Positions 34,681 to 46,735 of a stretch of DNA of 64,000 nt are shown here, one piece after another. Source of the stretch: Eulemur rufifrons. Its lineage: Eukaryota > Chordata > Mammalia > Primates > Lemuridae. The first letter of the stretch is position 1. Each line of letters begins with the position of its first letter. A program made the translations under genes and the position numbers. The stretch covers positions 52,726,501 to 52,790,500 of the forward strand of contig NC_090989.1 in NCBI RefSeq assembly GCF_041146395.1, in the 5' to 3' direction. Below the pieces are notes generated by a model, which saw only the letters and a program-made list of their open reading frames with translations, was not told where the DNA came from and did not search any database.

Positions 34681-37600
34681 GGCCCTTCTCTAAGTGCCCG
34701 CACTTAGTGTGGGCTCCAGTGTCTTCCATGGGGTGCTCAGGAGAGATGAAGTCTTGCAGCATAGGGAGCACCTCTGCTCCACAGAAGAAGAAACTATTAT
34801 CAGAAAACACTGAAGCCTCTGCGGCCTTCTCTCAAGGGCAGGAATAAATGTGCTGAACTATCCTTTAAGGCGCTAACAACTGAGCTGCTGAACACCACCA
34901 TGGCTATTATTGTTTTCCAGGCTGACACTTGGCCGGTTCTTTCTCTTCTTTACTTTCAGGCTAATAATTAGATTTAAATCCCTGACAGGGCTCTTAACTA
35001 TCACCTCGGGGGGTCTAGATTTCCTTACTATTGCTTGCAAAGATTTCACTTTAAAAAAGCCCTTGGAAACTATAAGTAAGTTACCCTCTGCAACAGCTTA
35101 AAAAAAAAAAAATCTATTATCTTATTGAGTCTTTTGAAGAACACACGCTGCTTTCTCCCTCCTCACCTTGAGAGAGCAGCCCTTATTTTTACCTCCAATT
35201 TGAAGAATAAAAATACCCAGGAGGACCAGAGAGAAGGCAGACTCATAAAATGTTGTTTTCATCAGCACCTGTGTCGCTGCCAGGTTGATTTGGACAGCAT
35301 CCAGGGCCTCGGAATCTGTTGATTCAGGAATTTTGTTTTGTTTTTGATTTTTTTTTTTTAAATAAATTCGTCTTTCTGTATGTAGTGAAAATTATTGTGG
35401 TGGCTTTGCTTCTCAGGGGGAAAAAAATAAAGAAAGAACTGTTCTTTATGTAAGTAAATGAATCTCTCGACCTCTGTGCTCGCTGGCTTTGAGCAAGGCA
35501 GTTAGAGGCGAGGTTTTGCACGGAGCCATCCACATGCTGTGGCTCTGCTCTCCTCGGACACCCACGCTCATGTGCCTGTGATCAAGGAAAGCAGATTTTC
35601 TCGGCACTTTAAATCCTTTGAGGAACAAGATGGAGTCATACAAATAAGTAAGTGGCCCAGGTGGGGGTCCACTGGCGATGCTGGCCTCATTAGCACGTGT
35701 TAAAGCAACCGAGGGCTCCCCCCCACCCCCAGGCTCAGTCACTCAGGAAAAATCTGTTCTGAGGCCTTTTTATCACATTGCGACTCTTTGACTCCTTCGG
35801 AGAATCCCAGTTGCTTTTGAAGAGGAGGCAAAGAGCTTGTTAGTCTCTCTGCTAAATCCAGTCTCTGCATACAATAAAGAAAAGTGATTCTACCCAGAAG
35901 GCCCAAGGATGAGATGTGGTAAACTACCCCAGCCAAGCCCATTAGCCGAATGTTTTTCCACAAGAATGTATTTAATACTTTTCCAGAAACATAAAAATAA
36001 TACAAGAATATTGAATTTTACTAAATGTGATGTTTTTGAAAAAAACTGAACATTTTTTTTTGTTTAATTTCAAATATAATTCTTTTAGGCAATTAATAAA
36101 TGGCCTACCATCTGTCAATCAGCTTAAAGCATAAAAGTTCCATATTTTCTGACAACTTTCCTGGAGCAGAGATGAGAAAAATTAATATTTGTTTGTTGAT
36201 GCTTTCAAATATATTCCTGCATAGGATCCAGGGTAATCTTTTCTGTTCCATGTAGTAATAGTTGTTACCAGAACAATTTCCATTGATAGCTAGGCATATA
36301 GCTAAAGATATGTAGAGACATGAGCTCTACTGAATCCATGATAATCAAATTAAAAAATCCAAAATAGAAACCTAACCAGTTCAACTGTGAGAACACTTGA
36401 TATAATATGAATAAAGAAAGGTTTCTTCAGGTAACCAAATGTATGCACCTTGCACAAGTGAGGCATGAGGCTTATGAACGTCACATTCTGAAAAACGTCC
36501 GTTTGAGCTGGGGATGGAAACTCCCTGGAGAATGAGAGACACTCCTAGAGCAAGCTGCCAGGGAGGCAGGGGCTGGAGGTGGGCCATGGCATGGCTGTAA
36601 CAGTGGGACGGCAAAAGTTCAGTACTTTCCAGTTGCCCTGGGCATGCCAGAGATAGATTTCCCCACAGAGTCTGTGACATACATGATGACTGGCACAGAC
36701 ACAAGACTTCACTTTACCCACAGTGCAGGTTAACTACAGCATTCTCTTTAATAAAAATGAGTAAAAAAATAGAGAGCTCCATGAAAAATATATTCCATGT
36801 TTTAAACGATACACTTAAACTTTTCAAACAATCCATGTGTTTAGAAAGTCTAACAGCGTACGACAGGTTGTCAGTTTAACCTTGAGGAATTTCTCAGGCA
36901 ACTCAGAATTTGAAAGCAAAACTACAGTTTTGTTTTGTTTATTTTTGAAAGGCAGGTCTATGATCAAATAGGATTATTTTAAGTATAGGCTCCCAGAAAG
37001 CCTAGCACCATAGCATGGTGTTACAATGTCTGACCATTATGATGGCAATAGCATCAGTTTTGCAAATCTGCAAAACTAGCATGCTATCTGGCATCAAGAC
37101 TGACATCAGATTGGAGTCTTTATTTTTTTTTATTTTTTATTTTTGGAGATGAGGTCTTGCTCTGTCACGTAAGCTGGATTGCAGTCTTTAAGAACTACAA
37201 ATCATTTCTCTCCAAACTGGACTCCTTACCAAGCGTTGTTCAGCATCCAAATTGGGAAAAGATACTTGATCTTTCACAACTGGCTATCACCAGAGCTGAA
37301 AAGTTGCTGCCTTCTAGTAAAATGACTAAATAAATAAATAATTGCTAAATTAGTAGAGTTTTAATCCACTATTAGATTATTAGTTATTAAGTCCACTATC
37401 ACTTCTGTATAGCCTGTAATGTTGTCTTCTGTATAGTTATCCACAATTTAGGGTTAAACACTTCATTTCCCTCTGATTTGGTGGATGGGTACTTGAGTAT
37501 GAAGCTTACGGAAAAAAAAAAGACTGGATGTGTTAGTTCTGGCATACAGCCTCACTTCTAACACCAAACACTGCCAATTGTGCTTAAATTTCTGAGCTAC

Positions 37601-38589
37601 TGGCAAAATCATGTCCTACCTGGATGGTGCTACCATAATCCATTATTTTCTAAAGCTGTCAAACCTGAGGCCTTGAGGTGGAAAGGTGCTGCACAAAAAT
37701 GAAATCCAGTTGCATTTGGAAGCCTACACCTCTGTGGGAGCTCAATCAGGTTGAGTACAGTTCTGTGCTACACAGAGCAGCTTTCAGTGCAGGAGGAAGG
37801 CCATTAAATGCTTTCTGAACTCCATTAGTTACTCCTGCTGAGAGGGAAAAAGTTCTCATAAATGCATAAAATTTAAACTGTGTGTGAGGTAAGGAATGCA
37901 ATGGTACTTTGCTGCTAAATATTATTTTCCATTCAAATGGTCTACAATCACACAGATAATGCAGAATCATAGAGTACAGGCCTGAAAGAATCCTGTGCTC
38001 AGAATCTAATGACGTCTCATCATCTGGTAATGACCCCTGGATTTTGCTTTAGGTGAACTTACCCTCTGTTCCCCAACCCCAGCTAAGTTTGTGTGCTGCA
38101 GACAGAGCCCAAAACCTCCACTCCAGTCTAGATACGGGAGTCAGCCCAGCCCAATCAGAGCACCAGAAATGCTTGGCCTGGGTGAATAAAAGAAGGATGG
38201 CATGGGAAACAGAGCACTGAGGTACAACCTAGGGTTGACAGGACTATTGAAAAAGGGACATGCACTCTTTTTTAGCCCTTTACTCTCCCTGAACTTGGGT
38301 GAAGGTGGGCTTGGGACTGCAGTCAGCTGTCTGCCATCACAGGAAACCTGGGAAGGAAGGCCACACCAGGGAGAGTAAAGCTGGGAGCTGGCAAGACTCA
38401 ATGTCTTATGACTCAGTGTCCTTAGGACTCTGTTTGGAGGTCCAGAATCCAGTTGTATATCTTAATTTTTAGGTTACATTAGCCAAGAGATCCCATTTTT
38501 CTTAGACTTAGGTTTCTTTTACTTGCAATCAAAATAGTCCTAATTGATAACCAATTAAAATGGAGAACCATACATTTCAGTCTTGGATG
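34681..38589. other. Downstream flank of CD47, no gene seen
   Basis: Mostly unique-looking AT-rich DNA. A short Alu-derived scrap lies near 37118-37185 ('gagatgaggtcttgctctgtcacgtaagctgg'). Poly(A)/poly(T) runs occur at 35099-35112 and 35349-35360. No exon, RNA gene or strong open frame is seen. Confidence 0.5.
37118..37185 (-). mobile_element. Short Alu-derived scrap
   Basis: T-rich tract followed by 'gagatgaggtcttgctctgtcacgtaagctggattgcagt', about 45 bases of reverse Alu head. The rest of the element is missing. Confidence 0.6.
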
Positions 38590-38740
38590 AGGCTTATCTC
38601 AATGTACAGATAAAGATGGACCAAGATGGACCTAAGGCACAGGTAAGTGGCTTGACCAGGTCTTCTGCTAGTTAGTAGTATAGCCAGGGTCACAGCCCAG
38701 GTCTCCTGTTTTCTCATTTGATGTTTTCACTATACTATGG
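38590..38740 (-). mobile_element. MIR fragment just past the CD47 3' end
   Basis: 'gtggcttgaccaggtcttctgctagttagtag' and 'agccagggtcacagcccaggtctcctg' form a reverse MIR core. It lies about 130 bases beyond the predicted CD47 cleavage site. Confidence 0.65.
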
Positions 38741-38893
38741 AAAAAATTAATTAAAAAATAATTATAAGTCATCCTTTACATGGTTACCTAGACTATGAAC
38801 AACTTGAAAAAACATTAACTAAATTTCTCAGAAATGTGCCTACGATGTGCTATAGCAGCAATAGAAATAGCCCAACAAAATAGCTTAAAATGT

Positions 38894-38899
38894 TTTATT
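38894..38899 (-). terminator. CD47: Distal polyadenylation signal of CD47
   Basis: TTTATT on the plus strand reads AATAAA on the CD47 strand, inside 'acttaataaaacattttaagc'. Cleavage is expected near 38865-38885. The following text matches the known 3' end of human CD47 mRNA from memory. Confidence 0.8.
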
Positions 38900-39178
38900 A
38901 AGTATATATAATATTACAGTGTACTATTTACAAAGTTATGTTTTTTAAATAAAAAAGTACCTTGGCAAAGATTGCAGATATTCAAAGCTTCAAACAGTGA
39001 TAAATTGATTTAATACATATAAAAAAAAAAAAACCTTTAACGGTAACACAGCTGTAAAACAACTTTGGTCTTTAAATCACTGCAAAAAAAAATGGCTACT
39101 GACAAATAGCACACCTTTAATTGCTATGCAAAAAAGCCCCCAAGGGAGGATCTTGAACATAGCAACACTGGAGTTCTC

Positions 39179-39184
39179 TTTATT
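39179..39184 (-). terminator. CD47: Possible internal polyadenylation signal
   Basis: AATAAA on the CD47 strand (in TTCTAAATAAAGAGAAC), about 285 bases before the distal signal. Use of this site is not shown by the sequence. Confidence 0.4.
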
Positions 39185-40002
39185 TAGAATGGTTAATGGA
39201 TATTTATACAATGTGGGATCTAATTCTCAACAATGGCTTTTTTGTAAATAATGCTCCGTTTGATAAAAACAAAACTGTTTTCCTCTCTCGCCAACCACGG
39301 TAACAACACTTTTAAGATTTCACTGATGTTGTCTTACAGAGAAGCTTTTTACAAATGCTTTCTTTTTCTCAAAAGGCTAAATTTATGGGAAAGCTGGTCT
39401 TAAATGATCATAATTAAGAGTTGCCAGAGCTAAAGGCAGAAAAACTTTCTTGTTGCTTACTGCTCATCTCTTCAAAGTTACCTAGCTTATCCCTATTAGC
39501 CACTGAAAATGACTTAACAAAGGACCTCCAGTGGGTGATGGCAGTTAGTAATTTTGAAAATATGACACATGTAAAACTGTTTCTAAAAAAGCCCTCAATC
39601 AAATAAAACACAATAGAAAGATAAAGGGTTGCCGGACAATTATTTCTCCAGTTTTCAACAACAGGTAAATAAAGGGGTATTTCCATACATACACTGCAGA
39701 CCTACATTTTTGAATATCCATTTTTAAGACAAGAGAAATCTACAAGGTGATATAGAGCTTAATTTTTATTAATGACATGGAGGAACAAGCTTATCACTTT
39801 TTGAATGTTATTAATTCAAATCCTAGTTTGATTGGTCACTTACTAAATTGACTATAGCATTCTGAAAAGAACAATACTCCCAACTTTGGGGCGGCCCCAT
39901 CATTTTAATTCTGACATTCTCAGGAATTTAAACAGAATGGACCTGGAGTTTCCAGGTGAAAAATCATCACCTTTCAAGGTTTTTAGAACATGTGAAATTT
40001 GT

Positions 40003-40048
40003 CAAAAAACAAAAAACAAAAAAAAAAAACCCCAAAAAACAAAAAAAC
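40003..40048 (-). promoter_or_regulatory. CD47: U-rich tract in CD47 3' UTR
   Basis: A/C low-complexity on the plus strand, so the CD47 mRNA reads as runs of U broken by G. Runs like this are the binding preference of HuR-class proteins, which are known to act on the long human CD47 3' UTR. Binding here is inferred. Confidence 0.45.
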
Positions 40049-42605
40049 CTCTCCAGCTCACTCTATTAAAAACAGTGAAAAATCTAAATACAGAAAACTC
40101 TCACTCATCTAACTTATGTATTGAGCTTCTAATGTATATAAAACACTGCAGGAAGAGAGGAAGAAAGAAAGGCTCTTGCTATAGAAGGAAGTTTAAAATC
40201 AAGTGAAAGGAGCAAGACATAAAAAGCCAACAGAACTAAGCACAGATGCATAAAGTACTAGGAAAGGTAAGAGAGATGAAAGAGGCAGCTAGACAGATGG
40301 GGACAGACTGCAAAGCAGTGGGGTGGGGGACAGGGCTGGAGTAGAATGTTTTGAAGGAGAAGAAAAATTTGATTTTGCCGAATAGCCTGGAAAGGTTGTT
40401 GCAGAAAATGACAAATGATGTCATTCTGAGAACATACAATAAATAAAAATGGAAGGGTGGACAGCAAAAACTGGGATTAGGGAGCATATTATGGAGCAAA
40501 ACAGATATATGATGCTCAAAACATGGTTAGCTATGTATGTAGTTAGAAATTTAAACTTGATGTGACAGAGATTGGGAGCCATTACGAGTCTGATTTAAAG
40601 AGAAGGAACTGGCCCAATGGTGCCCAAGTAAGAGGACTCCTGAAGCTGTGGTCCCTTATCCAGAGAAGCTGACAACTAGAAGGGCATGTCCCCTGCTACC
40701 TCTGGTGGCATTGTCTAGGGCAGTGAATGCCTCAAAAGGCAGGCAGCATTAAAGAGAACACAACGAATGGATGAGACCCAAGATCGAACCCCAAATAAAT
40801 GAGTCTGTGACATATTAAAAGGTACAATTTTATAAAAAATTTTACTATAAAGATTTTCATACCTGACTTTCTTAATAGAGAATAGGAATTTGGATCTTTT
40901 TCAAGTCCATCTGCTTTTTTCCTCCTTTCATCAAAACTGATCTCTAAAGTAACAAACTATATTAGCAAAATGTAAATATTTTCAGAAGGAAAAAGATCAG
41001 CAGGAGCCATCAGATTTGTATAAAGGAATACAGCTCCCTCTACACATGCTAATATCTTGAACAGATACACAATCAGGGAAGAAAATATATATATTTCATC
41101 TTCAAGAAGAGCTGTCTTGCTAGTGTATTCAGTTTTCTGAGAGGCCTCAGCAGGTCATAAATTTAGGTTTGCCATGGGCAAACCACTTGGTCCCAACATG
41201 AAATATGACAATTAATTTGGCATAAAAGAGGCACATGGGAACATTCAGTGGACTAAGAAATAACTATTTATGCAACTACACATATGGATGTCTTATTACA
41301 CAAACAGGAAGAATTATGTATTTTTAGAGGGCATTGGTGAGCAGGCAAAAAGCACGGCGAATTACTTAGAAGTTTTTAAAGTTTTAAGTGATCAAATATT
41401 TGCATCAAATATAATTGCACCCAATAAAGATCTTTGTTTTTAAATGTTTTTACTAAAAGCACAAAATTAACCTTTGCGCTCCTGTACTTAGCCCACTTTT
41501 GTCCATATAGAAGATGCATGTGCCTATCTTATACATATGCACATACAAACACACCCACAAAGAGGTAAAAAACAAGTGCTAAAAGTCTAAAAGTACTCAA
41601 GGCGATCACAACTGTCAGAACATTAATTTTCTCCTAACTGGGATAGGAAATGTGGGTTTTGTTTTACTTCTCAATCTTAGGGGAAGGGGAGTACGAGGCA
41701 GGACTACAGGAGGAAGGAGATGAGTGTTTATCATGCAACACAGAATACAACAGTAATAAAACCACCCTTTCAAGGGCTGGCCTGGTGGCCTGATGGTGAC
41801 ACACATTTTGTTGCCATGCAGGAGACTCATAGTTCAAATTTCAATCTTGCTTTTTCATGCCTCGGATCAGAAAAGAAGTGAAGAAACACTATAGATTTTT
41901 GCCTTCAAATCAGAGGAAGGGAATACATATGTTACAACCATAGCTATTTTTGTTGAAAAGTGTGAACATAGTGCTCTGAGAACAAGTCTGGCTCCTTCCT
42001 GCATGTTGCCGTGTCACTGGACCATGTTCAAAGAGGAGAAAAGGTGCTACATCTTGTACAGCAGAAGCAAATAACAGGAGGACAAGACAGGGTTTAAAGA
42101 GTTGTGTGAATAAAAGAAAAACACATCCATCAATCAAAGTACCCTAAATCTGGAAAGGATTTATTACACTGTATGTTGAACGGGAATGGGTGAATGGCAA
42201 CCCCCAAGAATGAAAACCACTATCTCTATCAATATCACGTCACACGTGGGTGGCATACAAGATGTTCCCAATCAAATTCCTGTCTGTACTTAATTCACTA
42301 TTCCCTTGACCTGAAGTGACAGACACATTATTCAGCTAATATCGTAACTGCCAATGCTGCTATGAACCTGAGTTTGCTAAGGTTTGATGGAAGCCACTGG
42401 TTTTCATTGATATATCTGGGTAACCATCAGGTTAGTGCTACATAATTCTCACCATGAACTAACTTAAACTGGTGACCTGGAGTCAAGAGGTTCTAGGATC
42501 TGAGAGTCATCATTCTTGGAAGCTGCCCATTCTACTTTTGCCCCTAGTTGAATAAAAATAACAAAAAACTGGATCTCAATTGGGCACACAGCACATCATA
42601 ATTCT

Positions 42606-42611
42606 TTTATT
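42606..42611 (-). terminator. CD47: Proximal polyadenylation signal of CD47
   Basis: AATAAA on the CD47 strand (GTTAATAAAAGAATTATG), about 200 bases after the stop codons. It is a good candidate for the short 3' UTR form of CD47. A transcript end here is inferred from the hexamer and from the known existence of a short form in human cells. Confidence 0.6.
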
Positions 42612-42807
42612 AACTAAATTACAGCTGCTTTGAATAAAAACTTAACTGTAACAATCATTTGAGGGTCAATGACTTTTTCCCACAATGACAGCCAGTTACT
42701 TTTCTTGGTTTCTTCTCCCCAACAGTGAATCAAGGCCATGGTGCTTAAACACAAGTGTATTCCTTTCACGTCTTACTACCTTCCAAATCACAGTCCATCA
42801 CTTCACT

Positions 42808-42816
42808 TCAGTTATT
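42808..42816 (-). CDS. CD47: CD47 last coding exon start (exon 11, two alternative stops)
   Basis: The acceptor 'caattttccag' on the minus strand precedes AATAACTGAAG. Joined to exon 10 or exon 9, which end one base into a codon, the exon reads G|AA TAA: Glu then stop (TAA at 42812-42814). Joined directly to exon 8, which ends on a codon boundary, it reads AAT AAC TGA: Asn-Asn-stop (TGA at 42808-42810). This reproduces the known tails of CD47 isoforms: ...NDE (long), ...PLNE, and ...PPRNN (form 2, the common one in blood cells). Only nine bases are ever coding; the rest of the exon is 3' UTR. Confidence 0.92.
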   Translation of the reverse strand, partial: NN

Positions 42817-44698
42817 CTGGAAAATTGAAAAATGAACAATCACTATTCACATCTATTTTCTATCCATTAAGAAGTTGATGCATTAAAAATTTGTTTCAGA
42901 TATACAATATCTAAAATCAAGAACATAGATCTTCAAAGGTCAGAGTTACATAAACCAGGCAAATCATTAGCCTTTTTACTTTCGGTAAGAAAAAGGCCAA
43001 TCCCAAATGAAAATAGAAATCAACACAGTCTGATAACCACTGTTTGCTGCGTTAGTTGAGGAAAAGCTAAGAGATGTTGATTTTTCAAAGCAAAAGACAT
43101 TGATTCTGGAATAATGTTCTATCACATTCACTTTAGATCGACACCCTTCATTTAATGTAACTGAAATATGATCAGGTGAAGGCGAAAGAGAAAATGGTAC
43201 GGACTGGGATCCCTGGGAAGATGGGACAAAATTCAATCATTGACAAGGCAGACACACTGTGAGGACTGGGCGGTTGTCAGTAAGAAAAGCCCACCAGACA
43301 GACATTTAAAAAGCAAACAAATTCTGATTAGCTAAATATTAGCAAAATTAAGCAAATTTTCATCATAGATTTCATGTTTTATGAACATGCAAATATTCAA
43401 GGCAAAACTTCTTTATAATATCTCCTCATGCAGTAGATTCAAAAAAGGTCATGTTTAAGGGAAATTAACAAAGGAAGGGGCATTCAAGGTTCTTATACTG
43501 ATTTTCTGAAAATGGAGACTAGTTTCTTCATACAACCACAGAACAATGATATGACAGTAGGAAAATGAAAGAACATAAAAATTAAAAAACAGGACACCAG
43601 AATGTAAATATGAACAACCATACCTCAATTCCAGGCACCAGTTGTTTTTTCAATGTCTCTCAATTTATTCCTACTAACTACATTTTTTTTAAAGGAGGGC
43701 AGCAGCTCATATAACAAAACATGCTTTTAAAGGCTGTGACACAAATCTATAAAAGTGGGATCATTCTGTGAGACTCCTTGTTGAGTACAAGCCTAAATGT
43801 TTTAAACTCTGTTCACCAATACATGATTGGAGTGTTTTTAATCTTATGCAAAAATTAATTGCACTCAGGAGAATATAGCCTTCTGTGTTAAATGCTGCAT
43901 TTGGCTACAGAGGTGAGCAGGTAGGTCACAGGCTTTAAATTACAGAGCAAATTATATGATCAAAGAATGACTGCAAATACCAAAGGTAAAAAGATATTTT
44001 TAACAATTACAGAAAAACACAATAGTTACTAAATGCCAACAAACCTCAAGAATCACAACACATTAAGGTAAAATCAAATGAATGCTTGCAGCACTCAATA
44101 TCTCAAGCTTATTTATCTTTAAGAAGTAACAAATATATGTCTTTGAAACCTTCAGTAAAGATTGGAAGTTATTAGTCCACAGTTCCAAAAAAAGAGGCAA
44201 AAGCTGAGTGCCTAAACATCTCTTTCCTTCTCTCTTTTTAATGGTCTCCCAAAAGGTTAGAACCAAGTTCCTGCTTGGAAAAGCAGAGATATTAAGTCCC
44301 CGTGGGTTAAATGCAACAAAATCACCAGAACAAGAACAAAAGAAACTCTGTCAAAATGATAAAGATTTATGTCAAATTATTTATGTGCCATATAAAAAGT
44401 ATTTTAAAGTTACAGTCCACAGACACTGAATCTGAAAAATGTTTCACAAAAAGTGGTTATTTCTCTTTTCTGGGAGCCGTATGATCAGAGTCAACTTGTG
44501 ATACTCTATAGCTTTTATAGTAGTAGTATTGCAATTTTTAGAAAAGGAGATTTAAGTTTTATACATCAAGAAATGTGGACCTTTACCATTTGACAGTGTC
44601 TCTTTTACTAAAAGAAAGACATACTTTTAAGAAGCTTTTTCATTTTTCAATGTCCATATTTTATCTAATTTATAATTGTAGGTACATTTCATACTTAC
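42817..44698 (-). other. CD47: CD47 intron 10
   Basis: AT-rich, largely repeat-free intron of about 1.9 kb, bounded by a GTAAGT donor at 44698 and a TTTTCCAG acceptor at 42817. Much of it looks unique. No other gene is seen. Confidence 0.85.
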
Positions 44699-44731
44699 CA
44701 TCATTCATCATTCCTTTTGATTCTTTAAATG
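44699..44731 (-). CDS. CD47: CD47 exon 10 (cytoplasmic tail AFKESKGMMND)
   Basis: A 33-base microexon on the minus strand. The acceptor is ...AATCCTTAG and the donor ...GATG|GTAAGTATG. Phase 1 in and phase 1 out: the G carried from exon 9 plus CA gives Ala, followed by FKESKGMMND, and the final G joins AA of the last exon to give Glu. The resulting tail AFKESKGMMNDE is identical to the human long isoform as I know it. The exon is spliced in mainly in neuronal and testis forms in other mammals. Skipping it keeps the same Glu-stop ending, because its length is divisible by three. Confidence 0.93.
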
Positions 44732-45343
44732 CTAAGGATTAGTAACAAGCCAAGCAGGCAGTTAGTAAGGTTCTACAATTAGAAATCATTTCTAAACAAA
44801 TATACAGTAATATGCTAACTACTCAACTATATAGCCAAATTAATTTTAAGGCTATCATTTTATTACAAAGCCTTTCTGTGGATCATATCCAAAGTATCCA
44901 CAAAGGAAAGACATTTAATTGGGAATATAGATCTAGATTTACATAGAGAGAAAGTGAGATGATTTGGTCTCACTCCATGGGGACGGCTGTATGGTTCTGA
45001 AATTTATAAATCAGAAATTGGAAGTAACTGAGATTCTTCTCGACTGGGGAGTGTTAAGCTTCATCTTGGCCAATTTCAAAGGACAAGGGTCTCCTTGCCC
45101 AAGTTATCACTTGGCTATAGTAAGTAACTACTTAAGAGGCACAGAACAGCACATTTTCCCAGAGGTGAGAATGTTACAAAAGCAATACTCATAATCCTTG
45201 ATGAAAAATTCAGAGAAGGGAGGCCAAGGCAAGGGGAAAAAAACCTAGATTCTTCCTAAGGCATAGATGGGGCATTCTAACTGCTTTGAGGGCCAGTTCA
45301 AATTATGATCTGGTAAGGGATCAAGATTGAAATAACCACATAC
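44732..45343 (-). other. CD47: CD47 intron 9
   Basis: Intron of about 0.6 kb, AT-rich, with GTATGT donor and TTAG acceptor. No repeat or other feature is recognised. Confidence 0.85.
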
Positions 45344-45368
45344 CATTAAGGGGTTCTTCTACAGCTTT
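45344..45368 (-). CDS. CD47: CD47 exon 9 (cytoplasmic tail KAVEEPLN)
   Basis: A 25-base microexon on the minus strand. The acceptor is ...ATATTTTGCAG and the donor ...AATG|GTATGT. It starts on a codon boundary after exon 8 and encodes Lys-Ala-Val-Glu-Glu-Pro-Leu-Asn, leaving one G for the next exon. The peptide is identical to the human tail segment. Since 25 is not a multiple of three, inclusion or skipping decides which stop codon of the last exon is read. Confidence 0.94.
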
Positions 45369-46703
45369 CTGCAAAATATTTAAAATACATTTATATAAAA
45401 ATATAATTTATTTCATGTCCTTTTATACTAAAACTTATATACACCAACATTTAAACTATATAGTAAGCAGTGAATTCTAGTCTAAAAACAAAATAAGGCT
45501 ATAAGCAAAGCTTGCCAAGTCTAGTTAATAGCTGAATAATAACTGTATTATTCTCTTAATATTCTTTTTCTAAGCAGAATTTCTCACCTACCCTGCCTCC
45601 TTCAGTTCAAGAAATCCTAACTTCTCAAAAATTATTAAAGTTCAAACATAAATAGCAACAAAAGAGTAATAATACAGTTAAACTACAGATGGGAGCAAAA
45701 CAGAATCATTTTTAAGTCATGCAAACTGAAATCAGTTAACAGGGAGAGAAAATATGTTAGTATTTACAGGTCCAGTGGTTGGATTATTTCTAAGCGGCAC
45801 TTTATAAACTGCTGGCTGCTTGTGCCCAATGTAGCTATGGCACCAATTTTTCTAGAACAAGCACCTGTGGCAAGAAGAGTCCAGCCCACCCCTGCCCTTT
45901 AGCACATTTGCTGAGGCTTGTCAGACTTGGAAGCACGTGGAACCACAGAGACAGAGACAGTGACTCTCTTCGGCATTCCAGGAAGATTTCTCATCAGTCC
46001 TTCAGAGGAAGCTAAATACAATATAGTCCCTTCCATATCTTACTGACTAGCTCTGGGGCCTGTCACTATAATAAGTTTATACTTATCAAGACTTTTTCTC
46101 TTTATTTATGCCCTCCTAAATTTGCTCCTTTCTTGGAATTTTCTCAGAAAGATTATTAAGGTATCCAAGGTACAGTGAAACCTGGAGTACAGTTTTAAGG
46201 AAAAAAAATTTATAAAACATTTTTATGAGAGGGGAATAAATCATAACTGAACAGATATTTGTAGCAATATTTATGTTTATAGATTATCATTTTTTATGAA
46301 GACAATTTAATATAAATTTCTCTTTTTCATTCTTAAGCCTGAAATTGTCATTCTGCATATGCACATCAAATGAATCTAACAGGTGAGGGAATGTATTGTA
46401 ATTAGCTTCCTTCTGATCACAGATATAATATGGCCATTATTCCTACTCATAAACTTTCCAGTTCTGGGTGTAAGAAGTCAGTACAATCTTAAGGACTCAT
46501 TTATTCTATCCCATTGATACCAAAATGACCAAACATAGACTTTAAAATAGAACTGGACCCATTCATGCAAAGGTAATGAAATGACTTCAACATTTTCTTA
46601 ACTTGATGTTATACTAAACAGATAACAAAATATCTCTATTATCATTACTCAGTTTAACCCATCAAGTGATCATTCTCCATTCATTTAATAAACTTTAACT
46701 TAC
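45369..46703 (-). other. CD47: CD47 intron 8
   Basis: About 1.3 kb, AT-rich and without recognisable mobile elements. GTAAG donor at 46699-46703 and TTTTGCAG acceptor. Confidence 0.85.
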
Positions 46704-46735
46704 CCTAGGAGGATTTATGGTCTTCTGATCGGAAG
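46704..46735 (-). CDS. CD47: CD47 exon 8 (cytoplasmic tail ASDQKTINPPR)
   Basis: A 32-base exon on the minus strand between acceptor ...TTTCTATCAG and donor CCTAGG|GTAAG. The G from exon 7 plus CT gives Ala; the rest reads SDQKTINPPR and ends on a codon boundary. The human counterpart is ASNQKTIQPPR, so there are two changes (N to D and Q to N). The segment lies just inside the membrane after the fifth transmembrane helix. Known partners of this tail in other species include the PLIC ubiquilin-type proteins. Confidence 0.94.

Larger units (their letters stand above)
38870..42811 (-). other. CD47: CD47 long 3' untranslated region
   Basis: The untranslated part of the last CD47 exon runs leftward from the stop codons at 42808-42814 to a cleavage point placed 10-25 bases past the AATAAA at 38894-38899. 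No intron or foreign mobile element interrupts these 3.9 kb. The wording matches the human CD47 3' UTR as I remember it, including the segment 'ggtaacacagctgtaaaacaactttgg' at about 39042. Known biology of the human gene: short and long 3' UTR forms exist, and the long form recruits HuR and SET and favours surface delivery of the protein. Uridine-rich stretches in the mRNA (for example the A-rich plus-strand tract 40003-40048) are candidate HuR sites. That role is inferred here from human work. Confidence 0.9.

Noticed and set aside
34332..34703. 123-codon minus-strand open frame
   Set aside because: Overlaps a MIR along much of its length and has no recognisable domain.
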